DNA of 16,379 bases from CAKSQF01 sp051867915 (GTDB taxonomy: Bacteria > Bacillota > Clostridia > Oscillospirales > CAG-272): contig JBJDZJ010000069.1 of assembly GCA_051867915.1 (NCBI GenBank), positions 1-16,379 on the forward strand. The letters are read 5' to 3'. Of the stretch, positions 5,409-12,865 are shown in pieces (positions within the stretch are counted from its first letter, which is position 1; each line of letters begins with the position of its first letter). Made by a program: the position numbers and the translations under genes. The notes beneath the pieces were generated by a model, which ran no database searches, was not told where the DNA came from, and was given only the letters and a program-made list of their open reading frames with translations.

Positions 5409-7346
5409 ATGAATCATAAAAAAACTGCCGAAGAAATTATCGAAAAGGCAGGCGGAAAGGACAATATCCGCACTGCTTCCCACTGCATGACCCGTCTTCG
5501 GCTGATTTTGCAGAATGAAACACGGGCGGATGACAATGCCATCGAAGGCATTGACGGGGTTCTCAAAGTGATCCGTCAGGACGGACTGTATCAGATCGTC
5601 ATCGGCAACGAGGTTCAAAGCGTATTTGACGAGCTGAAATCAAAAGGAATCCGAACCGAAGATTCCGACGCCGTCGGAAAAACCGATCAGGACCGTCCGA
5701 AAGGCGGAATTATCAACGGATTGTTCGGCTATATTTCCGGATCCATGACCCCGCTTTTGCCTGCCATGCTGGGCAGCGGCATGGTCAAGGTTCTTCTGAC
5801 CCTGCTGACCGCCTTCAGGCTGATCTCCGATACTTCATCTACCTATCAGATTCTGAACATTGCCGGCGACGCCTTTTTCCTGTTTCTTCCCATCATACTG
5901 GCATCCGCCATCGCCAAAAGACAGGGCAGTTCCGGGATTCTTGCCATGCTCATAGCGGGAATTCTGCTTCATCCCAATCTGACCGACCTGTTTGCCGACG
6001 GACGCGCATCTTTTTTCGGAATCCCCGTAATTCCGGCGAAGGATCCTTCTTCCATCCTTCCCGTTCTGCTGATTGTTCCCATCATGAAGTATATCGAAAT
6101 TTTTGCCGACCGGATTTCCCCCAATGCAGTCAAAGTCTTTCTGAAACCCCTGATCGTCATACTGATCTCTGCGCCGCTTGCACTGATTGTCATCGGTCCC
6201 ATCGGTACGGTTCTCGGAAATGTCCTTGCAGAAGGCGTTCGTTTCCTGTTCAGCAAAGTCGGATGGCCGGTCTTCCCTATTCTCGCCGCTTTGATGCCCT
6301 TCATCGTTATCATGGGCATGCACCGTTCCCTGATCCCGCTATCTGCCGCCAACCTAACAAATTTTGGATATGATCCGATCCTGTACCCCGCCATGTTCTG
6401 CTCCAATCTGGCGCAGGGTGCCGCATCCCTTGCGGTTGCCGTAAAATCCAAGGACAAGAGCATGAAGCAGATCGCAACGGGTGCAAGCGTTTGCGCCATG
6501 ATCGCAGGCGTGACCGATCCTGCCGTCTACGGCGTCACTATGAAGCTGAAAAAACCGCTGATGGCAGCCTGTATCGCCGCAGGAATCAGCGGACTGTATG
6601 CAGGGCTGACCGGCGTGGTTGTTTACACTGCGGACCCCTCTCCCTCCCTGCTCACGCTGACGAATACGGTCAAAGAAGGCGGCTACCGGACGCTGATCAA
6701 CGGACTGATTACCCTTGCCATTGCGGTAGTCCTGTCCTTTACTCTGACCCTGCTCTTTTATCGGGACAAATCCAAAAAAGAAGTCAAACCCAAGCCGAAA
6801 AGAATCGGTGAACCGGCTTCCTCCGACGGGTCGAAAACCGCAACCGTTCGCTGTCCCATAAACGGTAAGGTCCTTCCCCTTTCATCGGTGTCCGACGCTA
6901 CTTTTGCCTCCGGAGTCCTTGGGAAGGGCTGCGCAATAGAACCGTACGACGGTCATCTGTATGCTCCGTTCGACGGAACCGTGGACAACCTGTCAGATAC
7001 CCTCCACGCCATTACGCTCAAAGGGAAGGACGGCGTTGAGCTTCTGATCCACATCGGAAGAGACACCGTCGGTCTGGGGGAAAAATTTTTCAAAGCATAC
7101 TGCAAAAACGGCGACAGTGTCAAGGAAGGCGATCTTCTCATCGACTTTGACATGGATGGATTGAAGAAAGCCGGGTATGATCCGGTGACTCCCGTCATTG
7201 TCACCAACAGCGACAGCTACGAAAGCGTCGGAACGGTCGCAGACGGAAAAACCGATGTCGGTGCAGGTCTTCTGTCGCTGGTCAAAAAAAGCGAATCCGA
7301 AGACAAAAACACCCAATCCGAAACCAAAACAAAGGATTCGGTCTGA
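5409..7346 (+). CDS. PTS sugar permease EIIBCA, glucose superfamily (beta-glucoside/sucrose-like)
   Basis: This 645-residue membrane protein imports and phosphorylates a sugar, using phosphate from HPr. EIIB spans about 1-85, with the phosphorylation Cys26 in SHCMTRLR. EIIC spans about 98-455, with many hydrophobic helices, the sugar-site loop GMHRSL (303-308) and GVTDPAVYGV (367-376). EIIA spans about 478-627, with active His548 in LLIHIGRDTVGL and supporting His533. The B-C-A order is that of beta-glucoside, sucrose and trehalose permeases; the sugar cannot be named. The family's conserved Glu in the GITEP motif is Asp370 here. ATG 5409 is preferred because AGGGG (5398-5402) lies 6 nt upstream and residues from MNHKKTAEEI match an EIIB start; the frame is open upstream to 5316. 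No glycosidase or antiterminator gene is adjacent. Confidence 0.93.
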   Translation: MNHKKTAEEIIEKAGGKDNIRTASHCMTRLRLILQNETRADDNAIEGIDGVLKVIRQDGLYQIVIGNEVQSVFDELKSKGIRTEDSDAVGKTDQDRPKGGIINGLFGYISGSMTPLLPAMLGSGMVKVLLTLLTAFRLISDTSSTYQILNIAGDAFFLFLPIILASAIAKRQGSSGILAMLIAGILLHPNLTDLFADGRASFFGIPVIPAKDPSSILPVLLIVPIMKYIEIFADRISPNAVKVFLKPLIVILISAPLALIVIGPIGTVLGNVLAEGVRFLFSKVGWPVFPILAALMPFIVIMGMHRSLIPLSAANLTNFGYDPILYPAMFCSNLAQGAASLAVAVKSKDKSMKQIATGASVCAMIAGVTDPAVYGVTMKLKKPLMAACIAAGISGLYAGLTGVVVYTADPSPSLLTLTNTVKEGGYRTLINGLITLAIAVVLSFTLTLLFYRDKSKKEVKPKPKRIGEPASSDGSKTATVRCPINGKVLPLSSVSDATFASGVLGKGCAIEPYDGHLYAPFDGTVDNLSDTLHAITLKGKDGVELLIHIGRDTVGLGEKFFKAYCKNGDSVKEGDLLIDFDMDGLKKAGYDPVTPVIVTNSDSYESVGTVADGKTDVGAGLLSLVKKSESEDKNTQSETKTKDSV

Positions 7347-7416
7347 TCAATGTCAATCTGACACCGCCACGAACATCCGAAAAAGTGATTGAGCCTGTCT
7401 GATAGCGGAAATGGAT

Positions 7417-7451
7417 ATCCTCTCCTGTTTACACATGAAACAGGAGAGGAT
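7417..7451. terminator. Probable bidirectional terminator between PTS and deacetylase genes
   Basis: A perfect 14-bp stem pairs 7417-7430 with 7438-7451 around the loop ACACATG, placed between convergent genes (stops at 7346 and 7476). There is no strong U-tract directly after the stem on either strand, so efficiency is uncertain. Confidence 0.65.
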
Positions 7452-7475
7452 TCTGAGTTCAGAAATGTTTTTCAC

Positions 7476-8159
7476 TCAGGAACGAAGCTCGGAAACCGTG
7501 ACGAACCGGTAGCCCTGATCCTGCAAATAGGGAATGATCTGACGGAGGGCGTCCGCAGTATTGCTTTCACCTACGATATAATCGTGCATCAGGATAATGG
7601 AGCCGTCTTTTACATTCTTTTTGACGGTTTCCACGATATTTCTTGTGCTGTTGTGCGCCCAGTCGGTGGTATCAATGGTCCAATAGACCAGCTGATAACC
7701 CAGATTCTGGGTTGCCGACGCCACTGCATCCGATCGGTATCCCTCGGGCGGTCGGAACAGGCGAATCTGTTTTCCGCTGACGGCATAAACCGCATCGGCG
7801 GTTTTCTGAAGCTCATCCTCCAGGGATACCCGGTCGATCTTCTTCAGATGGGGATGGGTGAAGGTGTGATTGCCGATTTCGTGTCCCTTTTCGACCTCCA
7901 GCCGCAGAAGATCGGGATTCTTGCATACATTGGTTCCGACGACAAAGAAGGTCGCTTTGACATGATATTGATCCAGAAGATCAAGGATTTCCTTCGTATG
8001 CTTTTCCGACGGTCCGTCATCAAAGGTCAGTGCGACTCTCTTCTGTTCCTGTGCCTGTTCTTCTGCCCGAACAGGAAGCACAGCCAGTTCTCCGCCGAAC
8101 ATCTGAACCGAAAGAAGAGTCAGAAGAAGCATTGCCAAAAAGATTTTCTTTACTTCCAT
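7476..8159 (-). CDS. Secreted polysaccharide deacetylase (CE4/NodB domain)
   Basis: This 227-residue enzyme should remove N-acetyl groups from peptidoglycan or a related glycan outside the cell. It has a signal peptide (charged start, hydrophobic 6-21, likely cleavage near PVRA at 32). All five CE4 motifs are present: TFDDGP (45-50, base Asp47 and metal Asp48), HTFTH (98-102, metal His98 and His102), RPPEGYR (136-142), DTTDW (163-167) and ILMHD (189-193, His192). Motif 3 has Glu where most CE4 enzymes have an aromatic residue, as in PdaA-type enzymes. I chose ATG 8159 because GGAGG (8164-8168) sits just 4 nt upstream; a GTG at 8174 lacks such a site. The start overlaps the stop of the PdaA-like gene by 10 bp, so the two are translationally coupled. 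Confidence 0.9.
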   Translation of the reverse strand: MEVKKIFLAMLLLTLLSVQMFGGELAVLPVRAEEQAQEQKRVALTFDDGPSEKHTKEILDLLDQYHVKATFFVVGTNVCKNPDLLRLEVEKGHEIGNHTFTHPHLKKIDRVSLEDELQKTADAVYAVSGKQIRLFRPPEGYRSDAVASATQNLGYQLVYWTIDTTDWAHNSTRNIVETVKKNVKDGSIILMHDYIVGESNTADALRQIIPYLQDQGYRFVTVSELRS

Positions 8160-8923
8160 AACTCCTCCAGGCACCCGAACCGATAGCCTTCTTTTTCAAG
8201 TTCGGTCAGAAGACGGTCCATGATGGCCGCATTGGTGGCAGAGGTGGGGTGCAGAAGCATGATCTCGCCGTTATGGGTATGATCGAGAATCTTCTTCAGC
8301 GCCTCATCCTCCGCCATTTGCCGATTGTTGTCCCAATCGGCATAGGCAAAGGACCAGAAAACCGTCTTATAGCCCAGCTCATCGGCAATCCGAAGATTGT
8401 CTTCCGAGAAACGCCCCTCGGGAGGACGGTACACCTTTACCATATCCTTTCCCGTCAGTTCCTTATACCGATCGGCAAGTGCCGTCAGCTGGGCGGCAAA
8501 GGTGTCTTTATCGGTGATTTTCGTCATATCGGGATGGTTTTTGGTATGGTTGCAAACCATATGCCCCTCGGCGTCCATCCGCTTGACCAATTCGGGATTG
8601 CGGACAATCAGATTGTCCAGGATGAAGAAGGCTCCCGTCGCCTTATGCTTTTTCAGCGCATCCATTACCTTTTCCACATTGCCGTTGGTATAACCGGCGT
8701 CAAAGGTCAGATAGATCACCTTATCGTTATCCTTTACGCAGTCATTGACATAGTAGGCATGGTATTTTTTGATAAACGCCATGGGTGCGTCTACCGTGGG
8801 TCTGGTATGGTTCGTGTTGTTTTTGCAGTACCAGTTGTAGGGCGTTGTGGATGCGGCAAAGGATTCGATTCCCATAACACCAAGCATACACAATACCGTT
8901 AATATGATGATGATTCTTTTCAT
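8150..8923 (-). CDS. pdaA: PdaA-like muramic delta-lactam-forming de-N-acetylase
   Basis: This 257-residue exported protein has a signal peptide (1-23, cleavage near SFA/AS). Its NodB domain carries the PdaA hallmarks: TFDAGYTNG (73-81, with Ala where ordinary CE4 enzymes have a second Asp), CNHTKNHPDM (124-133, His126 and His130), RPPEGRFSE (166-174), FAYADWD (192-198) and LLHPTSATNAAI (223-234, His225). Family knowledge: PdaA deacetylates muramic acid in the spore cortex so that delta-lactam can form, which germination enzymes need. This implies sporulation. ATG 8923 has no good ribosome site (only GGA adjacent; AAGGAAAGG is about 14 nt away), and an in-frame TGA just upstream excludes a longer start. 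I could not find a convincing sigma-A or sigma-G promoter upstream. First gene of a two-gene operon. Confidence 0.88.
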   Translation of the reverse strand: MKRIIIILTVLCMLGVMGIESFAASTTPYNWYCKNNTNHTRPTVDAPMAFIKKYHAYYVNDCVKDNDKVIYLTFDAGYTNGNVEKVMDALKKHKATGAFFILDNLIVRNPELVKRMDAEGHMVCNHTKNHPDMTKITDKDTFAAQLTALADRYKELTGKDMVKVYRPPEGRFSEDNLRIADELGYKTVFWSFAYADWDNNRQMAEDEALKKILDHTHNGEIMLLHPTSATNAAIMDRLLTELEKEGYRFGCLEELWK

Positions 8924-9083
8924 TCCGTATGGTCATACCTTTCCTTATTTCCGATGGAGGGAACATTAGATGGTCCGATCCCTTTTTCCATCAGATGCCC
9001 GATTCTGTCATTTCATCCGCAACAACTTTCATCGGGCTATTAAAAATTGTGCAACTTTTTTCGCTTTTTAATCGGTAAAATGC

Positions 9084-9112
9084 TTGTATTTCGTGAAAAG
9101 ATATGGTATAAT
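9084..9112 (+). promoter_or_regulatory. Sigma-A promoter with extended -10 for malic enzyme
   Basis: TTGTAT (9084-9089), 17-bp spacer, TATAAT (9107-9112) preceded by TGG, giving an extended -10 (TGNTATAAT). The start is predicted near 9119. Just upstream lies an 8-bp inverted repeat, ATTAAAAA (9039-9046) and TTTTTAAT (9065-9072), in AT-rich DNA shared with the divergent pdaA gene. Confidence 0.8.
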
Positions 9113-9159
9113 TGGCGCAGTCATGAAAAAACAAAAAAAAATGAAAGGTACGGTCAACC

Positions 9160-10347
9160 ATGAATGTGAAGGAAGAAGCCCTTTCCAGACATTACAGCTG
9201 GAAGGGAAAAATAGAGGTAACACCGACTGTGAAGGTCGAAAACAGAGAGGATCTTGCCCTTGCCTATACTCCCGGAGTGGCGGAGCCCTGTCTGGTGATT
9301 CAGAAGGATCCCTCCAAATCCTTTGAACTGACCCGCAGATGGAATACCGTCGCCGTTATTACCGACGGATCGGCAGTACTGGGACTTGGCGACATCGGTC
9401 CCGAGGCGGGCATGCCCGTTATGGAAGGAAAGGCTCTGCTGTTCAGACAGTTCGGCGGAGTGGATGCCATCCCTCTGTGCGTGCGCACCAAGGATGTGGA
9501 CGAATTCGTCCGCACCGTCTCCCTGCTGCTTGGTTCCTTCGGCGGCGTCAATCTGGAAGATATTTCCGCACCCAGATGCTTTGAAATTGAAAGAAAGCTC
9601 AAGGAAGTCTCGGACATTCCCATCTTTCACGACGATCAGCACGGAACCGCCATCATCGCCACCGCAGCTCTGATTAACTCGCTGAAGCTGGCAGGAAAAA
9701 GAATCGAGGACATCAAGATTGTCATCAACGGCGCAGGAGCAGCCGGAAATGCCATCGGTCGTCTGTTCCTGGCATTCGGCGCCAAGAATCTGATCTTCGT
9801 GGACAAAAACGGTGCCATCTGCAAGGACGATCCCAACTCCATCTGCAATGAGGAGCATGGCAGACTTGCCGAAATCTCCAATCCCAACAAAGAAACCGGA
9901 AACCTGGCTAAAGTTATTCAAAACGCAGACTTTTTCCTGGGCGTCTCCCGTCCCGGACTGCTGACTCCCGATATGGTCCGCACCATGGCGAAGGACCCCA
10001 TCATTTTTGCCATGGCAAATCCCGTTCCCGAGATTATGCCCGACGAGGCAAAAGCGGCAGGTGCGCTGGTTGTCGGCACCGGAAGATCGGACTTCCCCAA
10101 TCAAATCAACAATCTGCTGGCATTCCCGGGTGTTTTCCGGGGCGCATTGGACTGCCGCGCGAAGGACATCAACGAAGAGATGAAGATCGCCGCCGCAAAG
10201 GCCCTTGCCGCCCTCATCAGCGACGAGGAGCTGTCCTGCGATTATGTCCTTCCCGATCCCTTTGATCCCCGTGTCTGCAAGACCATTGCCGAAGCGGTAA
10301 AGAATGCCGCCATTCGCACCGGTGTGGCGCAGATCACCGACAATTGA
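9160..10347 (+). CDS. NAD(P)-dependent malic enzyme (short bacterial type)
   Basis: This 395-residue cytosolic enzyme oxidatively decarboxylates malate to pyruvate and CO2, yielding NADH or NADPH. The length and layout fit the short bacterial family without a phosphotransacetylase tail. Visible landmarks are LAYTPGVAEPC (34-44, general acid Tyr36), VITDGSAVLGLGDIG (66-80), MEGKALLF (88-95, catalytic Lys91), NLEDISAP (131-138, metal Glu133 and Asp134), FHDDQHGTA (156-164, metal Asp159), the Rossmann loop GAGAAG (191-196), ANPVPEI (286-292) and GRSDFPNQINN (308-318). Cofactor preference cannot be read with confidence. AAAGG (9144-9148) is 11 nt before ATG 9160, rather far but with no better in-frame start. 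Single-gene unit with its own promoter, divergent from pdaA. Confidence 0.95.
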   Translation: MNVKEEALSRHYSWKGKIEVTPTVKVENREDLALAYTPGVAEPCLVIQKDPSKSFELTRRWNTVAVITDGSAVLGLGDIGPEAGMPVMEGKALLFRQFGGVDAIPLCVRTKDVDEFVRTVSLLLGSFGGVNLEDISAPRCFEIERKLKEVSDIPIFHDDQHGTAIIATAALINSLKLAGKRIEDIKIVINGAGAAGNAIGRLFLAFGAKNLIFVDKNGAICKDDPNSICNEEHGRLAEISNPNKETGNLAKVIQNADFFLGVSRPGLLTPDMVRTMAKDPIIFAMANPVPEIMPDEAKAAGALVVGTGRSDFPNQINNLLAFPGVFRGALDCRAKDINEEMKIAAAKALAALISDEELSCDYVLPDPFDPRVCKTIAEAVKNAAIRTGVAQITDN

Positions 10348-10360
10348 GCCGATTTTTCAC

Positions 10361-10402
10361 GACCTCGTCGATGACATTTCCGTCGTCGGCGGGTCTTTGG
10401 CT
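10361..10402 (+). terminator. Candidate terminator after malic enzyme
   Basis: The stem pairs 10361-10375 with 10382-10395 (about 14 pairs including two G-U pairs and one bulge), loop ATTTCC. It is followed by TTTGGCTGTTTT, a broken U-tract. Weaker than the other terminators in the window. Confidence 0.5.
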
Positions 10403-10405
10403 GTT

Positions 10406-10433
10406 TTGACAAATGTGATTGAATGTTTATACA
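10406..10433 (+). promoter_or_regulatory. Upstream arg promoter (P1)
   Basis: TTGACA (10406-10411) with a 16-bp spacer to TATACA (10428-10433), start predicted near 10440. The -10 box lies inside the first ARG-box-like site and the start lies next to the second, which is the geometry for repression. Confidence 0.5.
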
Positions 10434-10455
10434 TAATTTTGTGAATAAATATTCA
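10420..10455 (+). promoter_or_regulatory. Tandem ARG-box-like operators (probable ArgR sites)
   Basis: Site 2 is TGAATAAATATTCA (10442-10455), a perfect palindrome matching the ArgR/AhrC core TGAAT-N4-ATTCA. Site 1 is TGAATGTTTATACA (10420-10433), a weaker copy with a perfect left half. Their centres are 22 bp apart, about two helical turns, as expected for an ArgR hexamer that binds paired boxes. They lie directly before argC, so arginine-dependent repression is well supported by sequence and context. No argR gene is in the window. Confidence 0.75.
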
Positions 10456-10464
10456 TTTTATCTC

Positions 10465-10493
10465 TTGCATTTTTGAAAAAAAGGGTGTATAAT
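10465..10493 (+). promoter_or_regulatory. Downstream arg promoter (P2)
   Basis: TTGCAT (10465-10470), 17-bp spacer, TATAAT (10488-10493), start near 10500. It begins just after the ARG boxes, which would lie at about -45 to -80 relative to this start. A small inverted repeat, ATAACC-C-GGTTAT (10510-10522), sits in the short leader just before the ribosome site. Confidence 0.7.
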
Positions 10494-10533
10494 AGGAAAG
10501 TCACAACAAATAACCCGGTTATGGAGAGTAAGA

Positions 10534-11583
10534 ATGAATCAACCGAATGAAAAAATAAAGGTCGGAATCATCGGCGCAACCGGATATGCGGGCGCCGAAC
10601 TGGTTCGACTGCTGATAAATCATCCCTATGCACAGATTACCGCCCTGTCCTCCGTCTCTTTTGAGGGAAAAAAGATGTCGGAAATCTATCCCAACCTGTC
10701 GGGCATCTGCGACCTGCCACTGGAAGGTGCGGACGAACTGGTTTCCAAGTGCGACGCTGTCTTTGCCGCCCTTCCCCACGGTCTGTCCGAGCCGCTTGCA
10801 CAAAAATGCGAAGCGGCAGGAGCCCTGCTGATTGATCTGGGCGCCGATTTCCGTCTGCACGATGAGGCGGAATATCAGAAATGGTATCAGAAATCCTATG
10901 CCTATCCCGAACTGCACAGGGATGCCGTTTACTGCATTCCCGAACTGCACCGCTCCCAGGTAAAGAGTACCACTAAAATTATCGCAAATCCCGGTTGCTA
11001 TCCCACTTCGATCTCGCTGGCGCTGGCTCCTGCACTGAAAGGCGGTCTGATTGAGCGGGAAGGCATCATCATCGACTCCAAATCGGGCGTTACAGGATCG
11101 GGCCGGGGTCTGACACAGGGGACCCACTATCCCGACACCAACGAAGCCTTTGCCGCTTACAAGGCGGGCATTCACCGTCACACTCCCGAAATCGAACAGA
11201 CTCTTTCCGATCTTACAGGAGAGCCGATCAAGGTGGTCTTTGTTCCCCATCTGCTCCCTGTCAACCGTGGAATCGAGTCCACCGTCTACTGCAAAGCGAC
11301 TGCCGATTTCGACACCATTGTGGCGGCATACAACGACTTTTACAAAGACGAGAAGTTCGTCCGCATTCAGCCGGTCGGCAGTTATTCCAACATCAAGAAT
11401 GTCCGTATGTCCAACTACTGCGACATTTCCCTTCACTTCGATACCCACACCAACACGCTGATTCTTTCCTCCGTCATTGACAATATGTTCAAGGGTGCGG
11501 CGGGACAGGCAATCCAGAACATGAATCTGTGCATGGGACTGCCCGAGGATGCCGGAATTGACTGCATTCCTCCCGCATTCTGA
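10534..11583 (+). CDS. argC: N-acetyl-gamma-glutamyl-phosphate reductase
   Basis: This 349-residue cytosolic enzyme reduces N-acetylglutamyl phosphate to the semialdehyde with NADPH, the third step of ornithine and arginine synthesis. The N-terminal Rossmann fold shows GIIGATGYAGAELVRLL (11-27). The catalytic Cys155 lies in IIANPGCYPTS (149-159). SKSGVTGSGRGL (182-193) and the His-Arg-His of AGIHRHTPEI (211-220) are typical of the family, as is VPHLLPVNRGI (237-247). Length is normal. ATG 10534 has GGAG (10523-10526) 7 nt upstream. It is the first gene of the argC-argJ-argD unit, behind two promoters and two ARG-box-like sites. Confidence 0.97.
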   Translation: MNQPNEKIKVGIIGATGYAGAELVRLLINHPYAQITALSSVSFEGKKMSEIYPNLSGICDLPLEGADELVSKCDAVFAALPHGLSEPLAQKCEAAGALLIDLGADFRLHDEAEYQKWYQKSYAYPELHRDAVYCIPELHRSQVKSTTKIIANPGCYPTSISLALAPALKGGLIEREGIIIDSKSGVTGSGRGLTQGTHYPDTNEAFAAYKAGIHRHTPEIEQTLSDLTGEPIKVVFVPHLLPVNRGIESTVYCKATADFDTIVAAYNDFYKDEKFVRIQPVGSYSNIKNVRMSNYCDISLHFDTHTNTLILSSVIDNMFKGAAGQAIQNMNLCMGLPEDAGIDCIPPAF

Positions 11584-11622
11584 CCGATACACCTGCAAAA
11601 TCAGAAAGGTATAAATACTGAT

Positions 11623-12849
11623 ATGAAACTCACTTCGATAGACGGCGGCATTTGTGCCGCAAAAGGATTCCGTGCCGCAGGCATTCACTGCGGAATCCGT
11701 AAAAACGCATCCAAAAACGATCTTGCCCTGATTGTTGCCGACAAGCGTTGCCCCGCCGCAGGCGTTTTCACCACCAACAAGGTCTTCGCCGCCCCTGTGG
11801 GCGTCACCCTATCCCATCTATCCGACGGATATGCCCGGGCGGTCATTGCCAATTCGGGCAATGCCAACACCTGCAACTCCGACGGGTACGACAAAGCCAA
11901 CCTGACCTGTGAGACACTGGCCTCAAAACTGGGGATTTCTGCTGAAGATATCATCGTCGGATCCACCGGTGTTATCGGCGTTCCGCTGCCCATTGAGCCG
12001 ATTCTGTCCGGTATGGACGCTCTGATCGGCGCTCTTGCGTCCGATGCCGCCGCATCCGATCATGCCGCCACGGCGATCATGACCACCGACACCAAAAAGA
12101 AGGAATTCGCCTACGAGTTTGAGCTGGACGGAAAGGTATGCCATGTGGGCGGAATCTGCAAGGGTTCGGGCATGATCGAGCCGAACATGGCGACCATGCT
12201 CTGCTTTTTGACCACCGATGTTGCGATTTCACCCGAAATGCTGAAATCTGCCCTGAAAGCCTGCATCTCCGACACCTTCAACATGGTCAGCGTGGACCGT
12301 GACACCTCCACCAACGACACGGTTACGATTCTGGCATCCGGTCTTGCCGGTAACACCGAAATCACCTCCGAAAACGAAGATTACGCAGCATTTACAAAGG
12401 CTCTGTTTGCTCTCTGCCGCGATCTTGCCATGGCAATTGCCGCAGACGGAGAAGGGGCATCCCGCCTGCTGGAATGCACGGTTTCGGGTTACTTAGACAA
12501 GAGCGGAGCCAAAATTCTGGCAAAATCGGTGATCCGTTCCTCTCTGGTAAAGGCGGCGATGTTCGGAGCGGATGCCAACTGGGGTCGGATTCTCTGTGCG
12601 CTGGGATATTCCGGTGTAGACTTCGATCCCGATCTGGTGGATGTCTCCTTCCGTTCGGAAGCAGGCTCCTTCCCTGTATGCAAAAACGGACGGGGCATTC
12701 CCTTCTCGGAGGAATTTGCCAAGGAAGTCCTGACAAAATCCACCGTATACATTGACATCAACATGAATTGCGGCGGGGCTTCCGCCACCGCATGGGGATG
12801 CGATCTGACCTACGAATATGTCCGCATCAACGGAGACTACCGTTCATAA
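11623..12849 (+). CDS. argJ: Glutamate N-acetyltransferase (ornithine acetyltransferase), ArgJ
   Basis: This 408-residue enzyme moves the acetyl group from acetylornithine to glutamate, and in bifunctional forms also makes acetylglutamate from acetyl-CoA. The precursor cleaves itself at the Ala190-Thr191 bond in EPNMATMLCFLTTD (186-199); Thr191 becomes the nucleophile of the beta chain. The oxyanion region STGVIGVPLP (114-123), KGSGMIEP (180-187) and GADANWGRI (315-323) are as expected. Whether it is mono- or bifunctional cannot be told by eye. AAAGG (11605-11609) lies 13 nt before ATG 11623, unusually far, yet residues from MKLTSIDGGI match the family start. It lies 39 bp after argC. Confidence 0.96.
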   Translation: MKLTSIDGGICAAKGFRAAGIHCGIRKNASKNDLALIVADKRCPAAGVFTTNKVFAAPVGVTLSHLSDGYARAVIANSGNANTCNSDGYDKANLTCETLASKLGISAEDIIVGSTGVIGVPLPIEPILSGMDALIGALASDAAASDHAATAIMTTDTKKKEFAYEFELDGKVCHVGGICKGSGMIEPNMATMLCFLTTDVAISPEMLKSALKACISDTFNMVSVDRDTSTNDTVTILASGLAGNTEITSENEDYAAFTKALFALCRDLAMAIAADGEGASRLLECTVSGYLDKSGAKILAKSVIRSSLVKAAMFGADANWGRILCALGYSGVDFDPDLVDVSFRSEAGSFPVCKNGRGIPFSEEFAKEVLTKSTVYIDINMNCGGASATAWGCDLTYEYVRINGDYRS

Positions 12850-12865
12850 GCGGGATGGAGGCATT

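Noticed and set aside
8160..8174. GTG start at 8174 for the second deacetylase
   Set aside because: It would place the ribosome site GGAGG within the coding region; ATG 8159 directly follows that site and begins a standard signal peptide.
8924..9035. Sigma-G-type promoter for the PdaA-like gene (e.g. GCATC ... CATCTAA on the minus strand)
   Set aside because: The spacing (about 21 bp) and the -10 sequence depart from the consensus; not supportable by eye.
10519..11688. Long minus-strand open frame opposite argC
   Set aside because: Composition typical of an antisense shadow, no start signal, and argC itself is unambiguous. The same holds for long minus frames opposite malic enzyme (9154-10104) and argD (12896-14059).
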